This document shows positions 11,630 through 23,197 of a DNA stretch of 64,000 nucleotides, in pieces. The stretch spans positions 2,896,939 to 2,960,938 of the forward strand of contig CM022949.1 in NCBI GenBank assembly GCA_012931725.1. The letters run 5' to 3'. Source of the stretch: Litsea cubeba (Eukaryota > Streptophyta > Magnoliopsida > Laurales > Lauraceae). The notes under the pieces were generated by a model. It saw only the letters and a list, made by a program, of their open reading frames with translations, had not been told where the DNA came from and ran no database searches. Position numbers and translations under genes: made by a program. How positions within the stretch are numbered: position 1 is the first letter of the stretch; the number at the start of each line of letters is the position of its first letter.

Positions 11630-12601
11630 TCAAAGAATAGAAGTGTCAACATGACAGTTGGTAGAAATCAAACTATAACCAGCCCCTTCTTCCCTCTCAA
11701 TCTCCACCTTCTCTCCAAGCCCATTCTTGCAGTCACAGTAAAACACTGTATACACCACACAAACAAAGAGGTCCACTAGACCTGTAGCACTTATCAGAGC
11801 CAGTCCCAACCCCAATCTTGCTGCCTCTGTTTTTCCAACACCTCCCATCTCAAAACCCAAAAACACGGAGATGACCATTTCAACTAGTGTTAGAACAAGA
11901 GAGAGACAAAACCCTTGTAGCTTTCTTCCTTTCATGAGCTCTCCTGCCTTCCAAATTGCCCCCATTCCATAGCAATCCTTCTCTACCACTGAAACAACAA
12001 GACCAATCCTCCAAAACACAGACAGGTATAGGTACATGAACACAAACAACACAGCTCCAAAACCACCTAACCCAATCAATAGGACAGGGTCCCCTGCAAA
12101 CAGCACAAGGACACCAATCAAAGAGGCCCCCACAAATAAGTAACCAAGATTGAATAGTGCCACATATGACCATGTGAGAGCAGGCCTCTTCCACATCCTT
12201 CTAATCAACACAAACAGCTCTTTGGGTGCTATTTCTTCCCAGCAGTAAGCCGCTGCTGCTGCATAAATCAACGCAATGGTTGAGAAGAATGATATGGTGC
12301 AAGAGGCTAATATGAAGAGGGTTTCTTCGCTGACTATAATTCCAACATCTTTCTTTATCGCTTGGAGTAATTCTACGTACTCAGGGGGCTCTAGATCCGT
12401 GTTGCGAACGATGTAGGCCTTGGTGAAGGCGTCGATTAATGATGGCTTGAGAGTGAAATGATTGGAGAGGAAGAGAAGAGAGGAAGGGATGAGGAGGAGA
12501 AGGGCAATGGAGAGCATGAGCTTCCCATTTCTAAATGGGATTTTGAGTGATTCTCTTAGAATTTCCATCAGAGACATGGCCATGGAAGAAGAAGAGGTCA
12601 T
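11630..12601 (-). CDS. Six-helix plant membrane protein, copy 1
   Basis: An intact single-exon frame of 323 residues. Hydrophobic segments lie at about residues 28-48, 93-120, 144-168, 173-202, 230-250 and 262-288, so a six-pass integral membrane protein is expected. No catalytic motif is visible. It matches the general shape of a plant family of uncharacterised transmembrane proteins of about 320 residues (the Arabidopsis AT4G19950/AT5G44860 type); that assignment is from memory and not searched. Two blocks are shared with the genes at 15,550-16,503 and 31,812-32,768: VVSV(V/L)E followed by a loop with M/EGRK, and a late helix ending YTVFYCDCKN. The acidic C-terminus ends STNCHVDTSIL. The first ATG is used; further Met codons at residues 7, 9 and 12 leave the exact start open. 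The molecular function is unknown. Confidence 0.85.
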   Translation of the reverse strand: MTSSSSMAMSLMEILRESLKIPFRNGKLMLSIALLLLIPSSLLFLSNHFTLKPSLIDAFTKAYIVRNTDLEPPEYVELLQAIKKDVGIIVSEETLFILASCTISFFSTIALIYAAAAAYCWEEIAPKELFVLIRRMWKRPALTWSYVALFNLGYLFVGASLIGVLVLFAGDPVLLIGLGGFGAVLFVFMYLYLSVFWRIGLVVSVVEKDCYGMGAIWKAGELMKGRKLQGFCLSLVLTLVEMVISVFLGFEMGGVGKTEAARLGLGLALISATGLVDLFVCVVYTVFYCDCKNGLGEKVEIEREEGAGYSLISTNCHVDTSIL

Positions 12602-12644
12602 GTATTTGGTTCTTTGGTCTTTCCTCTTGTTTCTGATCTATCAT

Positions 12645-12660
12645 CTATATATATATATAT
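12645..12660 (-). promoter_or_regulatory. Possible TATA box for the 11.6-12.6 kb gene
   Basis: A (TA)n run 45 bases upstream of the ATG would allow a short leader of about 15-20 bases. Simple TA repeats are common in this window, so the assignment rests on position only. Confidence 0.3.
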
Positions 12661-12919
12661 GGGATTTTGGGTGTATGAGAGTCTTGTGTTCATATGCCAT
12701 TGAGTAGAACCGGCCCTTGTTTCATATTGAATGAGTTTCCAGTTGACGTCTTCGAATCATACACGCGCTTGCGAATGAGAGGATGCAAACACGTTCTCTG
12801 ACTGGTCAAGGAAAACAAAAGGACCCATATGTTTGACTTTGACCCTTTCGATCCTTTACTCGGATTCCGCGAGGCAAAGAAGGACTCTTTAGGGCCAGGT
12901 CAGCCTTATAATCAACACT

Positions 12920-13255
12920 TACGGGTGCTCACGGCCCAGCCTATTTTGGGCCGAGCTTGGATATGTAATTATGACTCGTTTAGTAATTGGGCGGGGCTTA
13001 TATTAAGTAACATAAAGCCGAAAGCCTAGCCAGTGTAAGAAATGCATGTAATTTAATATAATTAATTCGAAACGTACAATTGCTCAAATGTCTACAAAAG
13101 TGATAAAAATCTCGGTCGGCCCGCCCAATTGATTAAATGGGCGGGCTTGGGCCTAACTTTCACTACCTGTGTCGGGCTTGGGCTGGACCTCGGCCAATGT
13201 TTCTAAAGTTGGGCCGGACCTGGGTATGTCTTAGCCCGGCCCATGAACACCCCTA
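12920..13255. mobile_element. hAT-type MITE
   Basis: The termini are inverted: TACGGGTGCTCACGG on the left, and TAGGGGTGTTCATGG when the right end is read on the minus strand. An 8-bp target duplication flanks it with one mismatch (TCAACACT at 12,912-12,919, TCAACAGT at 13,256-13,263). The interior is rich in GGGC/GCCC words and encodes nothing convincing. The same family occurs at 50,354-50,673. Confidence 0.8.
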
Positions 13256-13263
13256 TCAACAGT

Positions 13264-15481
13264 TGGGACCAAACTCACTGTTCATCTACTCAATTGGCAC
13301 TGCATCAGAATTTGCCTTAATCACAAGTGGGACACACCATCGATTGATAAAGTGTTTGTTTATTTGAAATTGATCAATCTGATGGTGGACCCAATTTCAA
13401 TTAGGGCATGGTTTGGCTTGATGCCAATTGGTGGGGGTTGGGAAGGGGGGAAGAGAAGGTTTAGAAGGTTTCCCTTTCATCCGAGTAAAATGAGGGCTGA
13501 AGTTTGCTACACTTGTAACCCGGACAAGAAACCAGATGGGGCTCATAGCTCGGACTTGAGCCAACCTATGGCAAACATGCCAAAACATCACCATTGAAAG
13601 CCACGGCAAGAACCATGAACAGGGCCACATGCCACTATGCCCACTTCAATCCAATCTGTTTTCATTCAGTGAGTTTCAATGGCTCTGCATAGTGAGAACT
13701 GACTGATGTGGATCTAGTCGCAATCATGGCCAAGAGTACTGATACCCCACCACAAGAGATGATAAACAGAATCTGTTCCTTTAGACTTTGATTTTAGATG
13801 ATATTTGCTTTGTACAAGATTAATCTTTGTTTGTACCAGTTCTAACATTTAACCCATTTGGGACTTGGGTGATGCTGATTGTGGACTCAAAACCTGTTTC
13901 ATGGACCCTTAAAAAACTAATAAATATAAAATATTAGCGGTCTATCCCAAAATAAAATGTTGCTTTGGCACTCTTGGTTGGCTGGCCCTTTTCCCCCAAA
14001 AAAGAAACTCCTGCTAGTTAGTTGAATGTGGTGAAAGTATATCTAGTAAGTGCAGGCAGTGGACTACTGTTTGAATATTTTCACCCTGTAAGTCATTCCG
14101 AATTGAGATTTCAATTACTCTCAGCAGGTAAAGAATTCTTCATTCTTAAAACAACAAATCCAAGAGAAGTTATGGTGAAAGAAAATTACATCTGAAATCT
14201 AATAATTTTATTAATATCTATGGCCTTTGAAATGATGACATGCCTAAGTGAAGGTGCATTCATTTGAACTAGGGATAAAAATGTGCGCGCCAACACACTC
14301 GTGGTTGAGTGGTGTTGGCACCTCGGCATCACACGTGTCCGTGGATTTATCCCGGGTCTTTAGGTTGACAATAATACTCCTGCCAGTGAACCAACCTAAC
14401 AAACAATATACATATATCCTAAGGACCTGAACTGAAAAAGGGGGATGCATCCATTATTAGAACCCTAATTTTGATTCCAGTCTAGGTTCAGGCATACTAT
14501 ATAGGCTTGAATAAAATTCTAGTCTAGTTCAGATTCAGGGGATTCATCCTTGAGGACCTAGATACCCTAAACAATGATAATATGATTGATAGGTCTCTCT
14601 AATTGTGCTCTTGAATTGTGTTAATAAGAGCACATAATAAACCCAAATAGTGCCAAAGAAGAAAAGACCAAATATATGAAAGATTAGCAACACTATTGGG
14701 TCAATACTATTTCTCAATTGACATAGAAATACACAAAACATGCAAATCCAATCAAGCACATAGGAGAAAACAAAGTAAATTAATGTGGTTGAGCAGTGTG
14801 CCTACATCGAGGCAAAAAAGAAGCCTGTCATTTTTTTTCTCCTTTCTTAAGCCTCAAGCAATGAAGGATTTAGAATTTTCATTTAGGTGGTGGAATGATC
14901 AATTAGAGAAGTTCAATAATAAAATCAAATCTTTTAAGGTCTTATATAAAGAGTTTTTCGAATCTCACGGGTGCAACCGCACCTGCGTGCTAACACTTGG
15001 GTCCGCCCTTGGCCTCGAGGGTTTTTAAATAAAATATTATATCTACAAGGACAGATAGTGAGAGAGAGAGAGAGAGAGGAGCCCTCTTGTTTCTTGCTCT
15101 AGATAGATTGGATAAGGATACAGAAACTTTGATGTTTGTTGGCTTAATAATGTCCTGTGTTTCAGATTAATTTGCCTAGTCTTATGGATTAGGTAAGATA
15201 TTCGAGGGCATCATAGTTTTTCCATAAGGGGTTCAAGGGTATTTATTAGCATGGTGTCTCAATAAATAAAGTCATGTCTCAATAAATAAAGTCAAAATAG
15301 AAAGTAATCGGGTCAAAATTAAAATCAAAACCTTTGACTTTAATATATTATAATTGAGAGTAACCTAAACACCTAGCCTATGCACACAGTAAACAGTCAA
15401 TACTGACCATTCTAAGAAAAATTTATTACACAATGAAAACCTCGCAAACTCAAGATACAATCCAAACCTCTATGCATTCCA
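13264..15481. other. Intergenic DNA between two paralogous genes
   Basis: Short frames occur on both strands with no domain or conserved motif. An (AG)n run lies at about 15,059-15,080, and a short direct repeat (gtctcaataaataaagtca) occurs twice at about 15,255-15,292. No gene is seen. Confidence 0.5.
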
Positions 15482-15603
15482 AACTGATTCAAGGAAGAGA
15501 AGCATCAACAAGCAGAGGACTAGTGATAACGAAACTATACCCAACTGATTCAAGGAAGAGAAGCATCAACAAGCAGGGGACTAGTAATAACCAAACTATA
15601 CCC
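15482..15603. repeat. 61-bp tandem duplication over the end of a gene
   Basis: Two copies with a 61-bp period (15,482-15,542 and 15,543-15,603), differing at a few positions (gaggac/ggggac, gtgataacg/gtaataacc). The second copy contains the last codons and the stop of the minus-strand gene at 15,550-16,503. The first copy therefore repeats those codons in the 3' untranslated region. Confidence 0.9.
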
Positions 15604-16503
15604 ACTTCCCACTTCCATCTCTACTTTCTCCCCATTGTTCTTCTTACACTCAAAGTAATACACTGTATACACTATATGACTGTAAAGCTGCAATATGCAT
15701 ACCATATTTACCACAACAAGTCCCACTGCCACTTCAATTGGTCCTATTGCATGACCATTTCTGGCATTCAAGAAGATGATCAGCAAACCGGGGATGGCGA
15801 CGAGCTCCAAAACAAGGCAGAGTAAATACCCTTGTAGCTTCTTTCCTTCAATTAGCTGTTTAGCTTTCTTAAATGCCCTGATCCCAGAAAAACCTTCTTC
15901 TAGCACTGAGACCACTTGACCCATCATCCAGAACATAAACAGGTACAGATTTAAGAAGAAAAGAAACAGAGCTACCACAATGATCAACACAAGAACTGAA
16001 ATGGATCCTTTGTTCATCACCATGATCACCATGAGCGTTATCAAAGCAGAGCACGGTACTACAAAAATAATATTGAAGAGTACGACATACAATCTTGTGA
16101 TCATTGGTCTCTTCCAAATCCCTCTTATTTTAGATAACAGCTCTTTCAAAGTCAAGTGCTTCCCTGAGTAGGCCACAGCTGAAGCATAGATTGTTGCTAC
16201 CATGGAGAAAAATGAGACAGCGATGGAGGCAAATGTGATGATCACGTTCGCGGCAACAATAATTCGAACATCCCACTTGATTTGGATGGGTGATTTGGCC
16301 TGTTGGTGTTCATCAGTAACCAGCTTTAGGACAATGTTCTTCAAGGCCAGTTCTTGTGCTAGGAACAAGAGGGAGTAAGGAATTAGAAAAAGGAAGGCAA
16401 TAGAATGGATGAGCGTCTCACTCTTGAAGATTTTGATGGCTTCTCTTAGAATTCCTAAGACATCCATCGGAATTGAAGAGGACCTAATCATCTCCTTGGC
16501 CAT
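15550..16503 (-). CDS. Six-helix plant membrane protein, copy 2
   Basis: An intact single-exon frame of 317 residues, paralogous to the gene at 11,630-12,601. Hydrophobic segments lie at about residues 31-50, 80-112, 137-163, 167-198, 221-245 and 253-283. Shared landmarks are WKRP near residue 131, QVVSVLEE near 196-203, EGKKLQGY near 219-226, and IVYTVYYFECKKN followed by GEKVEME near 277-296. Both copies end in a GYSL motif plus a short tail containing VD(A/T)S. The family is plant-specific and uncharacterised; a membrane location is inferred from hydropathy only. The gene lies on the same strand as copy 1, 2.9 kb away, consistent with local duplication. The extreme C-terminus overlaps the 61-bp duplication. 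ATG at 16,503 is chosen because the aligned N-terminal helix begins about 28 residues later, as in copy 1. Confidence 0.85.
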   Translation of the reverse strand: MAKEMIRSSSIPMDVLGILREAIKIFKSETLIHSIAFLFLIPYSLLFLAQELALKNIVLKLVTDEHQQAKSPIQIKWDVRIIVAANVIITFASIAVSFFSMVATIYASAVAYSGKHLTLKELLSKIRGIWKRPMITRLYVVLFNIIFVVPCSALITLMVIMVMNKGSISVLVLIIVVALFLFFLNLYLFMFWMMGQVVSVLEEGFSGIRAFKKAKQLIEGKKLQGYLLCLVLELVAIPGLLIIFLNARNGHAIGPIEVAVGLVVVNMVCILQLYSHIVYTVYYFECKKNNGEKVEMEVGSGYSLVITSPLLVDASLP

Positions 16504-17297
16504 TTCTGCTATTGGGAAGAACTACCTCATTGTAGCACACTAGCACTCCCAATGGAGGTTGATATATGGAATTTTGTCCTCTCTAATAATTTTTAATTAC
16601 TTCATTGACTTCATCAAGTCATCTTTGAAATAATGAAAAGATAATCTAGTCTTCCGGCCGGCAAGGTTGAATAGTCAGATTTATGCAGCAAAGACTTTTT
16701 TTTTTTAATGGTTATTCAGCAAAGACATTGTGGTCATCATTTATCTCTAATCTCAAAATCCAAAACCAACAAAGAAACAAAAGAGGAAAGGGGGGGGTCC
16801 ACTTTTGAAATCTGAACCATTCAAGATTAATGTCGCCATGTATATTTGACCTAGGCAAGATTCCACTCTAATTAGAGTTCGGGTCACCCTCAGATTCATC
16901 AGGTGATAACCTTGTGATTTCACTCCGGTCCTTTGTGCATTTTTATCACATATATTCTTTAATGCGTGATCAATCTTTAGATGCACCAAACTCTAATTGG
17001 AGTGAATTTTGATGCAATATCAATTTAGGCAAGGAGCGCATGTTGGAAGCGTACCTTGCACTATGATATGGTTTGCAGTATAAATCAAACCTACATATCT
17101 AGACTTATGTATTAAACAATGGATAATCCAATAATCTGAAAGCGTATCTTGTGTTATGATTTTGATGATGAGCTATTCAGATCTGATCTTTAAATTATCC
17201 AGCCTTGCAACCAGCTGCCTTTATCGAATAGGGTTTTCTTCTATTTTCCTTTTCACTCATATGATATCAAATATGAGAGTTAATAGTTACTATCCAA
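16504..17297. other. Intergenic DNA, no gene seen
   Basis: The upstream region of copy 2. A weak TATA-like word lies on the minus strand near 16,558-16,568. Nothing else can be supported. Confidence 0.4.
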
Positions 17298-19400
17298 TCT
17301 ATATTACTAAAGGGATGTATACACCTCATGAGAATCCCTGGAGGAGGACACCTGGCATGTCTTGGAGAGGGACACGTGGCAGCAAAGGGATGTATACACT
17401 TAAACCAATCACACCCTAAATTCCGATCAATCTCATCTAATAAAAATTAATCTGCCATCCACAATTTATCCATCTCTCCCTCCCTATAATCTCTCATTCT
17501 CCATTTATACACTTCATTTCATTCTCCATCTAAAATTTCCCCATGTCTCACTCCCTAAAATCTCTCCTTCTCATCACACCCTTCTTCCGGTATTTTATGT
17601 TGAACGTACCCCAGCCCTTGATCATCTCCAAAACTCCTTTTGATGGAATTGGATTCACTGCCATTCTATATAAAAAGTTTGGGACTCTCCATGTGTTTGA
17701 ATGTGGGACCCAGGTGGGCCACCCCGATGGCAGATCTGATCCGTGGATCTGGAGGAGGACCCATGGGCGACCCTAATGGTGGTGGTCCCATGGGGATTGG
17801 GTCCCATCTGGCCCCTCATCTAAAGGTTTACACGTTCTGGGCGTCAATCACATATGGGTTTTTGTTTTGGACATCAGGCAGTGGCGGGGCCCACTAGGTG
17901 GTTAGATTATCGATCTGAGACACTCCCTTTGCCGTACAGCGCTGGGCGACTCTAATTGTGATGGTGTTCAAGGGTCTTGATCGGTGGGGCCCATTATTCG
18001 AGTGGCCCAATTTATGTCGGCGTGCACTCTTGCTTTCTGTGTAAGGGCTCATGGTAAGAGACGTATCATAACTGATATGTATGAGAATAAAGGGTGGTGA
18101 ATGGTGATGACCTAAGATGATGCAATCCCATGTGATAATAAATTTGGTTACCATCTTGCCCCTGTAGACTTTAGAATTACAAATAATAATATAGCCCTGA
18201 TAGTTTTTAAGGAGCTTTTTTTTTTTTTTTTTGACCCTTTTGGCATCTTTTATAAAGAATCTGAATGTAGCAAATTTGATGGATGGGATCCTAAGTCTTC
18301 TGAAATTACTATTAAAGGCCTGATATTTATTGCTTTTCATCAGTTGGGCCTGCAGTTTTGATTATTTTGATGCCATTCCTTGGATTTCAGACTATATTAA
18401 ATTTGTATGCTGCATTTTTATTGTGCTTTTATTATTACAATTTTATTTTATGTGGATTTGATTATTTATTGCTTAGATTAGACCCCTTTGTGGGACCCAA
18501 AGTATATGTGACTAATCTGTGGGCGGTTCCCAGTGGGACCCACCATCCATGCACCCATATGCATCACCTCCCCTCTCTTTCTCCTTCTTCTTCTTTTTCC
18601 ATGGCCCACTTAAAACTTTTATAATCTAGCACTTAGACTCCACATTTATGGGGTCCACGCTAATCTTCGTAAAAACTTTAAATCTAAAACAAGTGTTTTA
18701 TGACCACTCTATCCAAAGTAAGTGTTTTATGACCATAAAACTATTCACGGAACCCATTTACTAATATTATATTCTACCATTTTTATGGAAAATTATTCAT
18801 TGATATATACTTTATTTTTATTTTATATATATTCTATGTTATGTTTATTGAAACATTGTCAGTACGGGATCACATCCCTTCTATTAACTTCTAATAAGTT
18901 ACATATTTCACCCCTTTACTTATTCAATTGATTTAAAATTTTAATTATTATACATGGAAATAAAAGTTTTAAATTTTAAACTTAGCAGATCAAGCTTATG
19001 GGCCCTGATTGGGCCAACATTCCCGAAAGTTTTCTATAACTTAGTGTTATTTTTTTTTCCTAACCACTAGGCCAACACTATATCATTATGAGACCACCTA
19101 ATCGGTTCGAAATTTTAATCTTTCCCTTACACCTTTCGCTATCTTGCTTCATCTACAAAAAATTTTTTATACTTTATTTTTTTTATCCAGCATGGGCCTC
19201 TTACACTATTTTTAAACAAGTGGACTATGAATTATACTACTAATTAATGGATTGGAAAAAACAGGTATTGTATTGGTTCGGATTTGTAGAATAGGGAGGG
19301 TTAAGAAAAATAGGAATGTTATGAGATGAAATATATGAGTGGAATTTTTAGACTGTGATATATGGCTTGATGGCTGATTTCTAGCGCATGATGGCGTAAT

Positions 19401-19690
19401 TACAGGATGTGATTAAGGAAGTATGACATCCCATTTTCAAGAGATTTGGTCTTCTTGGTTTGTAGACATAAGTAGAGATTAATTAAGATAACAATTAGAG
19501 AGATTTTAGGGGTATGGTTGACCCAATCATTTATTAAGAGATTACAGGATGTGATTAAGGAAGTGTGACATCCCATTTTCAAGAGATTTGGTCTTCTTGG
19601 TTTGTAGACATAAGTAGAGATTAATTAAGATAACAATTAGAGAGATTTTAGGGGTATGGTTGCCCAATTATTTATTAAGAGATTATAGGT
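19401..19690. repeat. 142-bp tandem duplication
   Basis: Two copies with a 142-bp period start at about 19,401 and 19,543 with tacaggatgtgattaagg. A partial third start follows at about 19,670 (ttattaagagatta). It resembles the duplicated 5'-proximal segment of the other satellite Helitron in position, not in sequence. Confidence 0.75.
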
Positions 19691-19733
19691 TTAGGGTTGA
19701 CAAATCATTCATTTAGACTAGGACTAGCAAAAT

Positions 19734-22700
19734 CCTGTGGATAACCACGAAACCACCAAATGCACATACTGATATGAACTATTTTTAATAAATTTATTAA
19801 TTAGTAAACTTGTGAGTCCTTTTTTTTGTTGCTAATTTGATCTTTATGTTTTTTTCCAAATGTTTTATTCTTTAGGTGAGGCATGAATTGATTAAGAACG
19901 ATCAAATGATCATAGACCTAACCAATTGACCTGATATATTTAAGTAGGACCAAGATGAATGGGGTCCATCATCTCTATTCTAACCGTTCATAAAATCATA
20001 TGATGCGGGCTGGGACCCATTAATTGATTGATAAAGATCAAATGATCAAATGATCATAGACCTTTCAAATTGACCAGACCTAACCTATTTAAGTGGGACC
20101 CCAAGATGAATGGGTCCACCATCTATATTCTAACCGCCCATAAAACCATATTATGCGGGATGGGACCCATGAATTGATTAAGAAAGATTAAAGGATCAAA
20201 TGATCGTAGACCTAACAAATTGACCTAAAAAAATTTAAGTGGGACCCAGATGAATAGGGTCCACCATCTTTATTTTAACCGTCCATAAAATCAAATATTG
20301 CCGGCCGGGACCCATTAATTGATTGATAAAGATCAAATGATCATAGACCTCATAAATTGATCAATCAATTCATGGGTCCCGGCCCGCATCATTTGATTTT
20401 ATGGATAGTTAGAAAAAAATGGTGGACCCCATTCATCTGGGTCCCACTTAAAAATATTTGGTCAATTTGTTAGGTCTATGATCATTTGATCCTTTGATCT
20501 TTCTTAATCAATTCATGGGTCCCATCCCGCATAATATGATTTTATGGACGGTTAGAATAGAGATGGTTAAAATAGAGATGGTGGACTCCATTCATTTGGG
20601 GGGTTTCACTTAAATAGGTTAGGTTTGGTCAATTTGTGAGGTCTATGATCATTAGATCCTTTGACCTTTATCAAGCAATTCATGGGTCCCAGCCCGCATC
20701 ATATGGTTTTATGAACGGTTAGAATGTAGATGGTGGACTCCATTCATCTTTGGGGTCCCACTTAAATAAATTAGGTTTGGTCAATTTATGAGGTCTATGA
20801 TCATTTGAACTTTATCAATCGATTCATGGGTCCCGGCCCGCATCATATGATTTTATGGACGGTTAGAATAGAGATGGTGGACCCCATTCATCTGGGTCTC
20901 ACTTAAACATATTTGATCAATTTGTTAGGTCTACGATCATTTGATCCTTTAATCTTTTTAAATCAATTCATGGGTCCCATTCCACATAATATGGCTTTAT
21001 GGACGGTTAGAATAAAGATGGTGGACCCCATTCATCTAGGGGGTTCCACTTATATAGGTTAGGTTTGGTCAATTTGTGAGGTCTATGATCATTTAATACT
21101 TTGATCATTATCAAGCAATTCACGGGTCCCAGCACGCATCAGATTATTTTATGGACGGTTAGAATATAGATGGCGGACCCCATTCATCTTGGAGGTCCCA
21201 CTTAAATAGGCTAGGTTTAGTCAATTTGAGAGGTCTATGATCATTTGATCTTTATCAAATTCATGGGTCTCGGCCCGCATCATTTGATTTTATGGACGGT
21301 TAGAATGAAAATGGTGGACCCCATTCATCTGGGTCCCACTTAAAAATATTTGGTCAATTTGTTAGGTCTATGATCATTTGATCCTTTGATCTTTCTTAAT
21401 CAATTCATGGGTCCCATCCCGCATAATATGGTTTTATGGACGGTTAGAATAGAGATGGTTAAAATAGAGATGGTGGACCCCATTCATTTGGGGGGTTTCA
21501 CTTAAATAGGTTAGGTCTGGTCAATTTGTGAGGTCTATGATCATTTGATCCTTTGACCTTTATCAAGCGATTCATGGGTCTCAGCCCGCATCATATGGTT
21601 TTATGAACAGTTAGAATATAGATGGTGGACTCCATTCATCTTTGGGGTCCCACTTAAATAAATTAGATTTGGTCAATTTATGAGGTCTATGATCATTTGA
21701 ACTTTATCAATCGATTCATGGGTCCTGGCCCGCATCATATGATTTTATGGACGGTTAGAATAGAGATGGTGGACCCCATTCATCTGGGTCTCACTTAAAC
21801 ATATTTGATCAATTCGTTAGGTCTACAATCATTTGATCTTTTGATCTTTTTAAATCAATTCATGGCTCCCACCCCGCATAATATGGTTTTATGGACGGTT
21901 AGAATAGAGATGATGGACCCCATTCATCTGGGGGGTCCCACTTAAATAGGTTAGGTTTGGTCAATTTGTGAGGTCTATGATCATTTGATCATTTGACCTT
22001 TATCAAGCAATTCATGGGTCTCAGCCCGCATCATATGGTTTTATGAACAGTTAGAATATAGATGGTGGACCCCATTCATCTTTGGGGTCCCACTTAAATA
22101 AATTAGGCTTGGTCAATTTATGAGGTCTATGATCATTTGAACTTTATCAATCAATTCATGGGTCCTGGCCCGCATCATATGATTTTATGGACGGTTAGAA
22201 TAGAGATGGTTGACCCCATTCATCTGGGTCTCACTTAAACATATTTGATCAATTTGTTAGGTCTACAATCATTTGATCTTTTGATCTTTTTAAATCAATT
22301 CATGGGTCCCATCCCGCATAATATGGTTTTATGGATGGTTAGAATAGAGATGATGGACCCCATTCATCTGGGGGGTCCCACTTAAATAGGTTCAGTTTGG
22401 TCAATTTGTGAGGTCTATGATCATTTGATCATTTGATCTTTATCAAGCAATTCATGGGTCCCAGCCCGCATCATATGACTTTATGGACGGTTAGAATATA
22501 GATGGTGGACCCCATTCATCTTGGGGATCCCACTTAAATAGGCTAGGTTTGGTCAATTTGAGAGATTTATGATCATTTCATCATTTGATCTTTATCAATC
22601 AATTAATGGGTCCCGGCCCGCATCATTTGATTTTATGGATGGTTAGAATAAAGATGGTGGACCCCATTCATCGGGTCCCACTTAAATATATTAGGTCAAT

Positions 22701-23197
22701 TTGTTAGGTCTACGATCATTTGATCATTTGATCTTTCTTAATCAATTCTTGGGTCCCATCCCGCATAATATGGTTTTATGGGCAGTTAGAATATAGATGG
22801 TGGACCCCATTCATCTTGGGGGTCCCACTTAAATATGTTTGGTTTGGTCAATTTGAGAGGTCTATAATCATTTGATCATTTGATCTTTATCAATTAATTA
22901 ATGGATCCCAGCTCGCATCATATGATCTTATGAACGGTTAGAATAAAGATGATGGACCCCATTCATCTTGGTCCCACTTAAATATATCAGGTCAATTTGT
23001 TAGGTCTATGATCATTTGATATTTCTTAATCAATTCATGCCTCACTTACAGAATAAAAAATTTGGAAAAAAACATAAACGTCAAATTAGCAACAAAAAAA
23101 AGGACTCACAAGTTTACTAATTAATAAATTTATTAAAAATAATTTATATCAGTTTGTGCATTTAGTGGTTTCATGGTTATCCACGGGGTTTTGCTAG
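19734..23197. mobile_element. Inverted satellite block with two Helitron 3' ends
   Basis: Both ends carry the same Helitron 3' terminus pointing outwards: CTAG at 19,734-19,737 (minus strand, host A before it) and CTAG at 23,194-23,197 (plus strand, host T after it). Each has the GTGG/TTAT/CCAC hairpin. About 140-160 bases next to each end are inverted copies. Satellite units run forward from 19,880 to about 20,365, then reverse-complement to about 23,040, with the switch at aaattga/tcaatcaattcatg. The same trimer order of unit types is kept in the reverse arm. No target duplication flanks the block, which argues against a TIR transposon. Confidence 0.7.

Larger units (their letters stand above)
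17298..23197 (+). mobile_element. Helitron (plus strand) with satellite interior, probably composite
   Basis: The 5' end is TCTATATTACTAAAGG at 17,298 after host A. It shares the words AAAGGGATGTATACAC with the 5' end of the 6.1-9.5 kb Helitron. The 3' end at 23,197 is TTATCCACGGGGTTTTGCTAG-like, with CTAG at 23,194-23,197 followed by host T. No RepHel gene is present. 17,300-19,400 holds unremarkable AT-rich DNA with no gene. 19,400-19,690 holds a tandem repeat, and 19,734-23,197 holds the inverted satellite block listed separately. A minus-strand Helitron 3' end lies inside at 19,734, so this could instead be two elements: a 5'-end fragment plus an adjacent double-ended unit. Confidence 0.6.

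Noticed and set aside
11471..12707. Plus-strand frames over the first membrane protein gene (11,471-11,779 and 12,462-12,707) and the 104-codon minus-strand frame at 11,880-12,194
   Set aside because: They are shadows of the 323-residue gene and have no family resemblance of their own.
19734..23197. Interpretation as a TIR DNA transposon
   Set aside because: No target duplication flanks it, and both ends match a Helitron 3' terminus with CTAG and the A/T insertion context. It is kept as a Helitron-derived structure, with this alternative noted.
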